DNA from: an uncultured Verrucomicrobiota bacterium
GTDB lineage: Bacteria; Verrucomicrobiota; Verrucomicrobiia; Opitutales; Intestinicryptomonadaceae
NCBI GenBank assembly: GCA_949293415.1
Contig: CASFDK010000004.1
Coordinates: forward strand, 1-58,702
DNA: 58,702 nucleotides
Direction: 5' to 3'
Of this stretch, positions 36,073 to 45,259 are shown one piece after another. The position numbers were made by a program, and so were the translations under genes. Numbering within the stretch: the first letter of the stretch is position 1; every line of letters starts with the position of its first letter. Under the pieces are notes generated by a model. That model was not told where the DNA came from. It saw nothing but the letters and a program-made list of their open reading frames with translations, and did not search any database.

Positions 36073-36726
36073 ATGAAAAAACTGTACACAGCAATAGTCG
36101 CAACGCTCGCCCTCCTCTCGGCGGGATGTTCAATCACGCAGGAAATGAAGGAAAACGCGTCTTTCGAAGGGCTCGTGAAAGTCTACATAGAAGAGCCTGT
36201 CGGTACGCGCGAAATTTTCGCCCAAACGGGCAACACCGCCGAAATAGACGCGTCGCTCAAAAGTTCGATCGCCGCGTATCTGAAGACCAAGGGCTTCGAC
36301 TGCGTGGCGGACAAAAGCGATGCGCAGATTGTCTTCCGCCCCCTCTGGAATGCCTCGTATCTCCAGCCCGAAACGGAACGGAGCCGAAGCTTGATGTCGT
36401 CTTCGCAGCCCATCGGAATCGGTTCGACGGCGGCGGCAAACACATACGCCACGCTCGAAATTCAGGCGATTCTGCCCGACAGCGGCGATATCTGGTCGTG
36501 GCGCGGTTTCTCGCCCGAAGCAATCTCGACGCGCAATTTCATAAAGGCGAACATCGACGAACAGGTCGTGTGGTGTCTGGAATATTTCCCGCCCGAAAAG
36601 AACCCGTCGCGCCTGCAGGAGATAAAGAAGGAGCGCAGGGAAACGAAAATAAAGGCAGAGGAAAATCCGTTCAAGGAAGTGCTCGTAAAGGAGCGCGAGA
36701 AGAGGGAAGCCGCCGCAAAAAAATAG
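36073..36726 (+). CDS. Lipoprotein with DUF4136-like features
   Basis: 217 residues. MKKLYTAIVATLALLSAGCS gives the lipobox SAGC (Cys19). The middle region alternates strands and helices, with IDASLKSSIAAYLKTKGFDC then IVFRPLW, resembling the DUF4136 type of outer-membrane lipoprotein. The C-terminal tail is a charged helix (KKERRETKIKAEENPF onwards) that may face a partner. It is transcribed from an upstream region with no clear promoter, and a terminator follows. Confidence 0.65.
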   Translation: MKKLYTAIVATLALLSAGCSITQEMKENASFEGLVKVYIEEPVGTREIFAQTGNTAEIDASLKSSIAAYLKTKGFDCVADKSDAQIVFRPLWNASYLQPETERSRSLMSSSQPIGIGSTAAANTYATLEIQAILPDSGDIWSWRGFSPEAISTRNFIKANIDEQVVWCLEYFPPEKNPSRLQEIKKERRETKIKAEENPFKEVLVKEREKREAAAKK

Positions 36727-36750
36727 GACGCGCAAAACGCGGCAACCCGC

Positions 36751-36787
36751 AAAAAACTTTCGGAGGATTTTTCCGAAAGTTTTTTTT
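36751..36787 (+). terminator. Terminator of the DUF4136-like gene
   Basis: The 12-base stem AAAACTTTCGGA / TCCGAAAGTTTT is followed by extra Ts to 36787. Confidence 0.85.
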
Positions 36788-36834
36788 GCGCCCCGTGCCG
36801 CCGCGAAAAAAATTAAGGCGCGCGTTATCCGACG

Positions 36835-36982
36835 ATATTGGAAGCTGTATTGTTCTACTGCCCGTCCGCCGAAAGGGAAAACATGCGCGGCGCGAGCACG
36901 GGCTTGAAGTCTTCTCGAAGCGAGAACGCGCGTTCTGATTCTGGTTCTGGTGGCGGTCTACGGCATCGCGAAAATGCTGTAA
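36835..36982 (+). pseudogene. Possible remnant of a small membrane protein
   Basis: No intact gene is supported between 36788 and 37051. One frame ends RVLILVLVAVYGIAKML then stop (36980-36982), a hydrophobic C-terminal tail, and a hairpin terminator follows at 36993. The frame immediately upstream reads VRRKGKHARREHGLEVFSKR before it stops. Removing two bases in CGCGCG near 36928 would join them. This may be a broken small protein, or coincidence. Confidence 0.25.
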
Positions 36983-36992
36983 TCCGTCCGAA

Positions 36993-37032
36993 AAAAAATG
37001 CGGGGCTCGCGTTGCGCCCAGCATTTTTTGTT
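36993..37032. terminator. Bidirectional terminator before the phosphoesterase stop
   Basis: Stem AAAAAATGC / GCATTTTTT with an inner GGG/CCC pairing. T-rich on both strands; it serves the minus-strand phosphoesterase and possibly a lost small gene. Confidence 0.7.
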
Positions 37033-37051
37033 TTATTAAAATCGGATGGAA

Positions 37052-39217
37052 TTACTTTGAAAGCAACAGTTTTCCCGAAAAATCGGTGCCCGCCCCGAAA
37101 CGCAGTACGCGGAATTCGTTCGCCCTGCGGTCTATCGAAACAACCGACCATGAAGCGTCGTCCGCCTCGCCGTAGTTGCGCGGCGGCGAGTCGGGAAATT
37201 CGGGTCGGTTCTTGTCGTTCAACACCCTGAAACGCGAGCACCCGTGACGCGTCTCGAAAACTTCGTCGGCGTGCTCGTGCCCCTCGACGAAAAGGAGAAT
37301 CTGCATTTTTCCGCGCCCCGTAAAATCGCACGATATTCTCGACGGAAAATTGCCCGCCGTCGTCTGCCCCTCGAATTTTCCGCCCCTGCGGAAGGCGTCC
37401 AGCACGCCGTCGAAAAGCCTGCGGTTGGGCGAGACAATCTGCGTGTGCATTACGAACACAACGCCCCACTCCGACGCGTCGGGCTTTTGCGAAAAGTCGA
37501 GAGCCTTGTGCGCAAGCCAATTCAGCTGGCGTTGGGTGATGTCGTAGAGTCCGCAGGAGTCGATTTTTATCCTGCCGTCCGCGCCGACCTCCATCGGATT
37601 CTCGCTTATTGCGATGTTTATTACGCGGATTTTCTGTTTCGGAAAATCGAGATAGAAATAGTTCGCCTTCGGGAAATTCTCGTCTCCGACTGCGCCGCTT
37701 TTGAGAGCGGTTGCAACGCACGCGTCGTGCCACTCTTCGCCCGTTACAACCTGCGAGTCGTCCGGAGTTTTCGTGCGCAGAAAATAGAAGACGCCGTCGT
37801 CGTGGTTGCCGATTGTTATCACCACGGGCAGCCCCGAAGTTTCCATCGCCTGCGTCATCTCGCGCATATCGGCAATGCTTCTTGCCTTCGGCTTCGCGCC
37901 CTGCACGAGATCGCCGCCGTTGCAGACGAAATCGAGCTTCAGTTCCCTTGCGACTTTCGCCATATCGCGCATATGCTCCGCACCCGTTGCGCCCGCGGCT
38001 TTCGGATTTTTCGGATTCGAAAAGTAGTGAGTGTCGGACGCAAACGCAAAGTTCAGACAGCCTTCGTGCGGCGATGCAAGATATGCGCGCTTAAGCGCGT
38101 CGAGCTGAAACTGTTTCGACCCGCTTTTGCAGAGCAGGCGTTTTACGGAATTTTCCGAGCGTCCCGAGGGAATCGAATCGACAATCCAAGAGAGGCTGTA
38201 TTTTTCGAAGTCGCGGGCGAACCCGTGTACGCCGCGCGCGAGTATCGGCGCGGGATGGAAATTTCTGAACACGACAACACCGTCCAAGTCGGACCGTTCG
38301 CGGACGGACGGCGAGTATACTACGCGGTATTCGGGCAGCGGCTCGCACTTGTCGAGGGACATTGCCGACATATTGAAAACCGTCCACGCGTCGGGATCGA
38401 TTTTGCGGAATGCGGAGAGCCTTTCGGCAAACTGTGCGCGGGTAAGCTCAACATCGGACAGACTCCACGCCCAGACGTTTTGCGGGGGCACTTTTGCGCG
38501 GACCGCAGCAATCGCCGAAATGTCGAATTTACCGTCTTTTGGCGCGTACACAGGCAACGCCTTCACGCCCGACTTTGCAAGCTCGGCGGCTTTTGCGGCA
38601 ACCGCGTCGGCGTCGGAAGCCGACGAAAATTTCACGACGCAGACATTCGAACCGCTCGAAGCTATTTCGCGCGCGTCTCCGACATCCGCAACGCCGCGCA
38701 CGACTGCGGGCGACGGACTTTCCGCCTTGAGTCTTTTTCTGTCGAAGCGGAACGCATCGGCACCGCGCACTTCCCGAACGGAAAGCGACGATACGGTAAA
38801 CGAGCCGCCGTTTTTCGCCGCGCGGAAGTCGATTCTCACGCGGTCGGGACACGATCTCGGAAATCTTACGGTCGTCCTGAATTTACCCTTTTTGAAAATG
38901 TCCCCGAAATGCGGGCGGAACTTCAGCCCCGTAAACATCGGCGAGTAGTCGGGCGTGAACGACAGCGAACATTCGCCCGAGCCTTCGGCGGTTATTTCGT
39001 AGGTTTTGTCGGGGTTGACCTCGATGCGTTTAAACATAAACGGGCGGTCGGAAGCCGCCGAAAAATTCGAAAATCCGTCCGCGAGTTCGATTCTCGCCGC
39101 TCCCGAGTACGACCAGCGTTCGCAACCCGTTCCGAATTTGAAGTCGGCGTCGGCATAAGCCGACAACGCGAAAGCCAAAGTTCCCAAAAGTGCTATAGTG
39201 TATTTTCTCAAGTGCAT
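37052..39217 (-). CDS. Secreted calcineurin-like phosphoesterase with N-terminal beta domain
   Basis: 721 residues from the ATG at 39215-39217; the frame upstream is open but not a signal. MHLRKYTIALLGTLAFALSA is a signal peptide. Residues 25-190 form a beta-sandwich; later residues hold a metallophosphatase domain: FASDTHYF near 434 (D and H ligands), CNGGDLVQG near 475, TIGNHDDGVFY near 512 (GNHD motif), VFVMHTQIV near 622 and EGHEHADEV near 674 (GHxH). It should hydrolyse phosphoesters outside the cytoplasm. It follows thrS on the minus strand but a terminator lies between. Confidence 0.85.
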   Translation of the reverse strand: MHLRKYTIALLGTLAFALSAYADADFKFGTGCERWSYSGAARIELADGFSNFSAASDRPFMFKRIEVNPDKTYEITAEGSGECSLSFTPDYSPMFTGLKFRPHFGDIFKKGKFRTTVRFPRSCPDRVRIDFRAAKNGGSFTVSSLSVREVRGADAFRFDRKRLKAESPSPAVVRGVADVGDAREIASSGSNVCVVKFSSASDADAVAAKAAELAKSGVKALPVYAPKDGKFDISAIAAVRAKVPPQNVWAWSLSDVELTRAQFAERLSAFRKIDPDAWTVFNMSAMSLDKCEPLPEYRVVYSPSVRERSDLDGVVVFRNFHPAPILARGVHGFARDFEKYSLSWIVDSIPSGRSENSVKRLLCKSGSKQFQLDALKRAYLASPHEGCLNFAFASDTHYFSNPKNPKAAGATGAEHMRDMAKVARELKLDFVCNGGDLVQGAKPKARSIADMREMTQAMETSGLPVVITIGNHDDGVFYFLRTKTPDDSQVVTGEEWHDACVATALKSGAVGDENFPKANYFYLDFPKQKIRVINIAISENPMEVGADGRIKIDSCGLYDITQRQLNWLAHKALDFSQKPDASEWGVVFVMHTQIVSPNRRLFDGVLDAFRRGGKFEGQTTAGNFPSRISCDFTGRGKMQILLFVEGHEHADEVFETRHGCSRFRVLNDKNRPEFPDSPPRNYGEADDASWSVVSIDRRANEFRVLRFGAGTDFSGKLLLSK

Positions 39218-39253
39218 ATGTTTTACGTTAAAAGGCTGTCTCGAAAATGGAAG

Positions 39254-39278
39254 AAAAAAGGCGCGACTTTCGCCGCGC
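39254..39278 (-). terminator. Terminator of thrS
   Basis: Stem GGCGCG(A) / (G)CGCGCC-like pairing between 39259 and 39278 with six T residues on the minus strand (AAAAAA on the plus strand at 39254). Confidence 0.75.
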
Positions 39279-39308
39279 CCCCGTAAAATCAACCGTTCGC
39301 TTTCCGAA

Positions 39309-41135
39309 TTAGAAGCCGTCGGGCAGATTGCGTTCCTTTGCGTCGGAAACGATTTCAGCGATTGCCTCGTCCGCGCCCTTGACGCCCTCGAACGCCTTGC
39401 GGATTCTCGAGCGTACGGAAACGTTGCCCGCCTCCGCCTCTTTGCGCCCGATAACAAACATATGCGGAACTTTTTCTGTCTCCGCCTTGCGGATTTTCGC
39501 GCCGAGCTTTTCGGCGGTGTCGTCCATCGAAACGCGGATACCCGCCTTCTTGAGCTTTTTGTAGACTTCGTCGGCAAACGGCACGACTTCGTCGTTGAGC
39601 GTGATGATTCTTACCTGTTCGGGCGCGAGCCACGTCGGGAAGTTGCCCGCAAAGTGTTCTATGAGAACGCCCGTGAAACGTTCGAGCGAACCGAACGGGG
39701 CGCGGTGAATCATAATCGGACGGTGCGGTTTGTTGTCCTGACCGATGTACGAAAGGTCGAAGCGTTCGGGCAGGTTGTAGTCTACCTGAACCGTACCGAG
39801 CTGCCATTCGCGGCCGATGCAGTCCTTTACTACGAAGTCGATTTTCGGACCGTAGAACGCCGCTTCGCCGATTTCCTCGGTGAAGGGAACGCCGAGCGTT
39901 TTCGCCGCCTTGCGGATTGCCGCCTCGCTCTTGACCCAGTTTTCCTCCGCGCCGACGTACTTGTCGCTGTCGGGATCGCGCAGGGAAATACGCACACGGT
40001 ATTCCTTCATGCCGATTTTTGCGAAAACTTCCTTTACCAAGTCGAGACATCCCTGAATTTCGTCGTCGAGCTGGTCGGGCGTGCAGAAGATGTGGGCGTC
40101 GTCCTGCGTAAAGCCGCGCACGCGGGTCATACCGTTAAGCTCGCCCGACTGTTCCCAGCGGTAGACGTTGCCGAATTCCGCCAGTCTTACGGGCAGGTCG
40201 CGGTACGAGTGCGGGTCGCTTTTGTAAATTTCGACATGGAACGGGCAGTTCATCGGCTTGAGCAGATAGCCCTCTACATCGCCGGATTCGATTTTCGGTT
40301 CGAACTCCGCCATTGTGATGTTTTTCTTCGCCATATTCTGGAGGTCTTCGCGTTCGACAATCGGAACGAACTGCGATTCCTTGTAGTACGGGAAGTGTCC
40401 GCTTGTGCGGAAGAGACCGAGCTTGCCGATGTGCGGCGTAAATACCTGCTGATAGCCCTGCTCGTTGAGGAGCTCTAGAATGAAATTCTGCAGGCTCTGG
40501 CGGACGATTGCGCCCTTGGGCTTCCAGAGGATAAGCCCCTGCCCCACTCTGTCGATGATTGCGAACAAGCCCATTTCCTTGCCGAGCTTGCGGTGGTCGC
40601 GCTGCTTTGCCTCCTCCATCTGTTTGAGGTAGCTTTCAAGCTCCTCCTTCGACGCGAAAGCCGTGCCGTAGATGCGCTGGAGTTGCTTGTTGTTTTCGTC
40701 GCCGCGGTGGTATGCGCCCGCAATCGAAAGCAGTTTGAACGCTTTGATGCGCTTGGAATAGTCTACGTGCGGACCCGCGCAGAGGTCGCAAAATTCGCCG
40801 TTTTTGTAGAACGTGATTTTCTCACCGTCGGGAATGTCGGCGAGTCTGCCGAGCTTGAATTCCTCCTGTCCGAGCTCTTTGATTTTCGCTTCGGCTTCGG
40901 AACGCGTGAGTTCGAACTTTTCGAATTTCTGGTTTTCGGCAATGACCTTTTTCATTTCCGCCTCGATGTTCGCGAGGTCTTCGGCCGTGAATTTGTGGTC
41001 GAGGTCGAAATCGTAGTAGAAACCCGTTTCGGTTGCGGGACCGATGTCGAGTTTGGCGTTCGGGAACAGGCGCAATACGGCTGTTGCCAAAACGTGCGAG
41101 GCACTGTGTCTGATTTTGAGGAGTTCTTCGTTCAT
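39309..41135 (-). CDS. thrS: Threonyl-tRNA synthetase lacking the N-terminal TGS domain
   Basis: 608 residues from the ATG at 41133-41135, about 30-60 residues shorter than the usual ThrRS. It charges tRNA-Thr with threonine. It starts directly with the N2 editing-domain region (IRHSASHVLATAV; the HxxxH zinc-type editing motif), keeps the class II catalytic core (MNCPFHVEIYK with Cys and later His ligands; GDEN and GFTQDDAHIF; IHRAPFGSLERF motif 3) and the C-terminal anticodon domain (ITLND and DDTAEKLGAKIRKAE). The upstream bases do not encode a TGS domain, so the lack is real in this sequence. Lineage-specific loss or a second full-length copy elsewhere are both possible. Confidence 0.93.
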   Translation of the reverse strand: MNEELLKIRHSASHVLATAVLRLFPNAKLDIGPATETGFYYDFDLDHKFTAEDLANIEAEMKKVIAENQKFEKFELTRSEAEAKIKELGQEEFKLGRLADIPDGEKITFYKNGEFCDLCAGPHVDYSKRIKAFKLLSIAGAYHRGDENNKQLQRIYGTAFASKEELESYLKQMEEAKQRDHRKLGKEMGLFAIIDRVGQGLILWKPKGAIVRQSLQNFILELLNEQGYQQVFTPHIGKLGLFRTSGHFPYYKESQFVPIVEREDLQNMAKKNITMAEFEPKIESGDVEGYLLKPMNCPFHVEIYKSDPHSYRDLPVRLAEFGNVYRWEQSGELNGMTRVRGFTQDDAHIFCTPDQLDDEIQGCLDLVKEVFAKIGMKEYRVRISLRDPDSDKYVGAEENWVKSEAAIRKAAKTLGVPFTEEIGEAAFYGPKIDFVVKDCIGREWQLGTVQVDYNLPERFDLSYIGQDNKPHRPIMIHRAPFGSLERFTGVLIEHFAGNFPTWLAPEQVRIITLNDEVVPFADEVYKKLKKAGIRVSMDDTAEKLGAKIRKAETEKVPHMFVIGRKEAEAGNVSVRSRIRKAFEGVKGADEAIAEIVSDAKERNLPDGF

Positions 41136-41261
41136 TGTTTTGCCTTTATGAAAAGTCGGTGCGCGGACGTGCGCCGAAAAAAATGCGCGCACACTTCCGC
41201 GAAGCGACTTATACTGAACCGACCTCGGGAAATGTAAAGTGTTTTGTTGCAAAAAGGCACG

Positions 41262-41288
41262 GGGAAAAGGCGCGGCATTGAGCCGCGC
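41262..41288 (-). terminator. Terminator after the GNAT gene
   Basis: Perfect 7-base stem GCGCGGC / GCCGCGC (41270-41276 and 41282-41288), T-rich on the minus strand. Confidence 0.75.
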
Positions 41289-41298
41289 AAGTGCGCAA

Positions 41299-41793
41299 TT
41301 ATAATTTCAATTCCATTATGTAGTCGTTCATGTAATAGCCGTTCCCGATGGGGAAATCGCCCGACTCGACAATCTCCATTCCCATCTTTTTGTAAAAGCC
41401 CAACGCCCTGTTCTTGCGGTTCACGTTCAAATGCATTTTGCACGGCGCGGGACGGAGGCTTTTGATGTATTTTTTTGCCGTTTCGAACAAAAACGCGCCA
41501 AGCCCCCTGCCCTGAAATTCCCTCAGGATGTAGATTTTTTCAAGGTGGAACAGGTCTTCGCCCTCGGGTCTGACGGAAACGTAGCCGAACGGCTCGCCGT
41601 CGCAATAGCCGATATGGAAAACGTGCCCGCCGTCCATTTGGGCTTCGAGGCTCTCTTCCGAATACATCCAGTCGAGCATATATTCGAGCTGTTCGGGCGA
41701 AAGAATTTCCGCATACGTTGCGGGGAACGCCGACAACGCGAGCCTGCGAATCAGCGCAATGTCGGTCTTTGCTGCTTTTCTTACTTCGTTCAT
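41299..41793 (-). CDS. GNAT-family N-acetyltransferase
   Basis: 164 residues from the ATG at 41791-41793; the upstream frame is open but this start fits the overlap with the previous gene (ATGA). It shows the acetyl-CoA-binding motif A, EFQGRGLGAFLFETAKKY near residues 100-117 (Q/RxxGxG/A), and the C-terminal NRKNRALGFYKKMGM motif. It transfers an acetyl group from acetyl-CoA to an amine, unknown here. It is the last gene of a coupled three-gene unit (DUF1015, GH20-like, GNAT). Confidence 0.85.
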   Translation of the reverse strand: MNEVRKAAKTDIALIRRLALSAFPATYAEILSPEQLEYMLDWMYSEESLEAQMDGGHVFHIGYCDGEPFGYVSVRPEGEDLFHLEKIYILREFQGRGLGAFLFETAKKYIKSLRPAPCKMHLNVNRKNRALGFYKKMGMEIVESGDFPIGNGYYMNDYIMELKL

Positions 41794-43223
41794 TTTCCGA
41801 AAAATTCGGCGCGGGCGGCGCGCAACTTTCCCGATGCGTCCCACAACCCGCCGAGCTCGCAACGCGCCGCCCAGACGTTCTCGAAGTCGGACACTGCGAA
41901 TCTATAGGCGGTTTTGCGGGCTTCGAAAGTCTGCGCGTCGGCTTCCGAAAGGCGGTCGAGAGAGGCGTTCAGCAAAGCCCCCGCAAGGGCGAATTCGGCG
42001 GAAAGAATCCTTGCGTCGCGCGACTCCGGCTTGGAAGTTGCCGCAAGCCCCATCGCGAAATCGACCGCACCGCGCAAAACGGACAAATCCAAATATGCAA
42101 ACTCCGCCGCGATTTTCGGAAGTTCGGCGGCGGGCGCAGTCAGAAGTTTTTCGGTCAATCCCGAAGAATCGACGCGCGAAAGGGCACAGACCGCGCGGGC
42201 GAAATCGCCCGTGGAATCGTAAAACACGAAAGAGTCCAAAGCCTCGCAAACAAGTTCCTCGGCGGCACGGTCTCCCCACATCGCGGCGGCGGCGTACGCC
42301 GCCGTCGGATGGATTGCGGACATCGGCGCGAACAACCCCAGTCGGGCTTCCAAAACCGCGCCGCGCGCGCCCGTTTTTTTCGCGGAATCGCAGGCGGCTT
42401 CAACCGAAATTTTCGCCGCGTCGAAGTTCGGACAAAATCCGAGATGCGCATCCGCCCGCGCTAAAATTTTTTCGGAATCGCGCGGAACGTAAAAAGAGTC
42501 GGCGCAAAACAGCGCGTCAAGCCCGAGTTTTTCGCAAACCGCCGAAAGCTTTTCCGCTTCGGGAGAATCGGGCAAAACGCCCGTAAACGCGATGTCGCGG
42601 CAGTCGAAATTCGCCGAAATTTCCGCAAGCGGTTTTTCGTCGGGCTGCGTTTCCGCCGCGCCGAGCCTCGGCGAAAGTTCGATTCCGAGAGCGCGGCAGT
42701 AGTTTTTCAGCGACGCAATTCTGTGCGGCGGCATAACCGCGCGCCCCGCCCACCGGGCTTCGCGCCCCTCGAACGGATAGACACCCGTCAGGTCAAGCTC
42801 GAGCCTGTTGTATTTGAAGAGCGCAAGCCTGTCGGCAAGCAGCCGCAGATTCTCGGCATTCGGCACGCGCCCGTCCGAAAGGTCGAGACAAAAACAGCGA
42901 ACGGAAAGGTCGGGCGAATCCTCCAACTCGCAGAACCTGAAACCGCGCGAATCGGCCTGCATCCCGATTTGGCGCAGGGTCTGCAACGCCGCGCGCGCAC
43001 CCGCTTCCGAAGCCGCTTCAACCGCGATTCCGTCCGGCGTTATCGAGACGCGGTAGTGCTCGGGGTTTTCGTTCGGACGGTATTGCACGTCGAGAAAATT
43101 TCCGCACGGCAGACCGTTTTCGTCTATCTGAAATTCCGCCTTTTCCCACTCCAAAAAGCCGTCGCCCCAAAGCGCGCTCTTCGGGGCCGGCAGAAGTTTG
43201 GGAGTGCGAAGCTTGTATTCCAT
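41790..43223 (-). CDS. GH20-like protein with degenerate catalytic region
   Basis: 477 residues from the ATG at 43221-43223, overlapping the stop of the DUF1015 gene by one base. The N-terminal half (residues 1-105) resembles the beta-N-acetylhexosaminidase domain 2, with NENPEHYRVSITPDGIAVEA and the ARAALQTLRQI helix. The following barrel start SVRCFCLDLSDGRVPNAENL corresponds to the GH20 RGxMLD...R segment, but the catalytic Asp-Glu pair typical of hexosaminidases is not seen. It is probably a sugar-binding or scaffolding relative. No signal peptide is present. It overlaps the GNAT gene by 4 bases. Confidence 0.65.
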   Translation of the reverse strand: MEYKLRTPKLLPAPKSALWGDGFLEWEKAEFQIDENGLPCGNFLDVQYRPNENPEHYRVSITPDGIAVEAASEAGARAALQTLRQIGMQADSRGFRFCELEDSPDLSVRCFCLDLSDGRVPNAENLRLLADRLALFKYNRLELDLTGVYPFEGREARWAGRAVMPPHRIASLKNYCRALGIELSPRLGAAETQPDEKPLAEISANFDCRDIAFTGVLPDSPEAEKLSAVCEKLGLDALFCADSFYVPRDSEKILARADAHLGFCPNFDAAKISVEAACDSAKKTGARGAVLEARLGLFAPMSAIHPTAAYAAAAMWGDRAAEELVCEALDSFVFYDSTGDFARAVCALSRVDSSGLTEKLLTAPAAELPKIAAEFAYLDLSVLRGAVDFAMGLAATSKPESRDARILSAEFALAGALLNASLDRLSEADAQTFEARKTAYRFAVSDFENVWAARCELGGLWDASGKLRAARAEFFGK

Positions 43224-44449
43224 TAAAAAGTGTGGACAAACAAGCCCGAACGGAGTTTCGGCTCGAACCAAGTGCTCTTGGGCGGCATAATCTGACCCGC
43301 GTCGGCGATTGCCATAAGCTGGTCGGTGGTCGTCGGATACATCGAGAACGCCACTGCGAATTTGCCCGAGTTCACTAGCTTTTCAAGCTCGTCCGTGCCC
43401 TTGATTCCTCCAACGAAGTCGATGCGTTCGTCGGTGCGCGGGTCGCCGATTCCGAGGATGGGCGCAAGAACTCTGTCCTGCAAAAGCGCGACATCGAGCG
43501 ACGAAACCGCGTCGAGCCCGTCCGTATTGTCGAACGAGAGCAGATACCACTGTCCGTCGATATACATGGAAACCTTCTTCGAGCCGTCGGGCGATTTCGC
43601 GCCGCTCTTTTCCACCTTGCATACCTTCGAAAGTTTTTCGAGGAACTGCTCCTTTGTGTTGCCGGCCAAGTCGCGCACTACGCGGTTGTAGGGCAGAATG
43701 CGGAGCTGACCCGCGGGAAAGACAACCGACAAAAACCAGTTGTAGTCTTCGTCGCCCGTGTGGTTCGGATTTTCCGCCTTAAAGAAACGCGCGCAACGCG
43801 CATTGCTCGCGCTGCGGTGGTGCCCGTCGGCGACGTACGCGCAGGGGATGCCGTCGAAAATTTCGACGATTTTCGCAAGCTTTGCGGGGTCTTCGATTTT
43901 CCAGACCGTGTGGCGGATTCCGTCGTCGGCGACGAAATCGAAGAGCGCATCGGAGTCTTTTTTGTCCTCGACGATTTTGTCAAGCTCCGTACCGTCCTTG
44001 ACCGTGAGGAACACGGGACCCGTGTTGACGCGCAGTGTGCGGGTAAGCATATAGCGGTCGTTTTCCTTTGCCTCGCGCGTTTTCTCGTGCTTCTTTATTA
44101 CGTCGGCATCGTAGTCCGCCGCGCTGAAAGTGGCGACAAGCCCCGTCTGGGCGTGGTCGCCCATCACCTGACGGTAGAGGTACATACAGGGCGCATCCTC
44201 GCGGACGAGATGGCCGCCCGCGACGAGCTTTTCGAAATTCTCCCTGGCGTGGTCGTAGACCGCCTGTGAATAGGGTTCCGTGCCCTTGGGCAGCTCGATT
44301 TCGGAACGGACAACGCGCATAAAGCTGAGCGGTTTTCCCTCCGCCTGTTCGCAGGCCTGCTCGAAGTTCACAACGTCGTACGGAAGGCTCGCGATTGCGG
44401 CGGCCTCGCCTTTTGCGGGTCTCAACCCTTTGAATGATTTGATTTTCAT
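43223..44449 (-). CDS. DUF1015-family protein
   Basis: 408 residues from the ATG at 44447-44449. It begins MKIKSFKGLRPAKGEAAAIA, with SLPYDVVNFEQA near residue 28 and IPCAYVADGHHRSASNA near residues 206-222. The GHHRxxxA motif is the family hallmark. Members are broadly distributed and of unknown biochemistry; some sit near serine/phosphoserine metabolism. It is the first gene of the coupled unit and overlaps the GH20-like gene by one base, suggesting shared translation. Confidence 0.85.
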   Translation of the reverse strand: MKIKSFKGLRPAKGEAAAIASLPYDVVNFEQACEQAEGKPLSFMRVVRSEIELPKGTEPYSQAVYDHARENFEKLVAGGHLVREDAPCMYLYRQVMGDHAQTGLVATFSAADYDADVIKKHEKTREAKENDRYMLTRTLRVNTGPVFLTVKDGTELDKIVEDKKDSDALFDFVADDGIRHTVWKIEDPAKLAKIVEIFDGIPCAYVADGHHRSASNARCARFFKAENPNHTGDEDYNWFLSVVFPAGQLRILPYNRVVRDLAGNTKEQFLEKLSKVCKVEKSGAKSPDGSKKVSMYIDGQWYLLSFDNTDGLDAVSSLDVALLQDRVLAPILGIGDPRTDERIDFVGGIKGTDELEKLVNSGKFAVAFSMYPTTTDQLMAIADAGQIMPPKSTWFEPKLRSGLFVHTF

Positions 44450-44496
44450 AGTTATAAAAAAGGATCTATATTTAAGCCGATTTTGCAAGTTTTAGT

Positions 44497-45255
44497 TTAT
44501 TCACCCACTGCCGTGCGGAAGTTTCTAAGGACGTAGTATGCCATACCGCCCGAGATCAGCGCGTAGGCGAAGCCCTGCATCGGATAGCCGAATGCCGACA
44601 TCGAAACAATGTCCACAACTATCGACGGCGTCAGTGCGCACAGCGCAAGTCTCGCGCCGCCCCCGAGCGAAAGTTCCGCGTAGAGAGTTCGCGAAAGAAT
44701 GTATACTGCAACCGTCATCAGCCCCCAGAAAATCAGGTTCATCGGCAGCACGAAAAAGAACAGGCACGCAAGCGGCGTTATTGCGTACAAAAGGACATTC
44801 CTCGACGGAAATATTGCGTCCACCCCCATGTCGCCCAAAAGTTTGTCGTAGTCTTTTAGGGACATCGAGTTCTCTCCGCCGTCGGGCAGGTAGAACGACA
44901 CTCTGTCCCTTTCGAATGCGAACATCAATCCCTTTGTGCGCGACGCGTCGAGAAGTTTTTCGGACGCTATTGCGAACACCCTGCCGTTGCGGTCTTTCAG
45001 TTCCACGTCCGCGCCGTTCGGCGTTTTTACTTTGCCGTCCGAGACCTTCACCGAGGACAATTCAGCGAGCGCGGGCGTTATCGACTGGTCATAGAAATTT
45101 TTGATTGTCGAATGCGTTGCAATCACCGCCGACGTACCCGAAAGCAGCGTAAGCAGGACAAAATACGCGAGGGTTTTCCAACGCCATCCGAAGACCGCGC
45201 GGCGGTACGCCCCGACGGAACCGAACGACTGGTAAAGCATTTTAAAAACGTCCAT
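44497..45255 (-). CDS. DUF1189-family membrane protein
   Basis: 252 residues from the ATG at 45253-45255. Residues 20-60 contain a first membrane segment (LAYFVLLTLLSGTSAVIA), then a ~120-residue extracytoplasmic domain, then further segments from about 165 on (YAITPLACLFFFVLPMNLIF, VAVYILSRTLY, LCALTPSIVVDIVSMSAFG and a last one), which is the DUF1189 topology. Role is unknown. It starts 4 bases after the pseudouridine synthase gene and precedes DUF1015 by 47 bases. Confidence 0.8.
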   Translation of the reverse strand: MDVFKMLYQSFGSVGAYRRAVFGWRWKTLAYFVLLTLLSGTSAVIATHSTIKNFYDQSITPALAELSSVKVSDGKVKTPNGADVELKDRNGRVFAIASEKLLDASRTKGLMFAFERDRVSFYLPDGGENSMSLKDYDKLLGDMGVDAIFPSRNVLLYAITPLACLFFFVLPMNLIFWGLMTVAVYILSRTLYAELSLGGGARLALCALTPSIVVDIVSMSAFGYPMQGFAYALISGGMAYYVLRNFRTAVGE

Positions 45256-45259
45256 AATA

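Noticed and set aside
37244..39286. 680-codon open frame on the plus strand opposite the phosphoesterase
   Set aside because: A shadow of the minus-strand gene, which has a signal peptide and complete metallophosphatase motifs.
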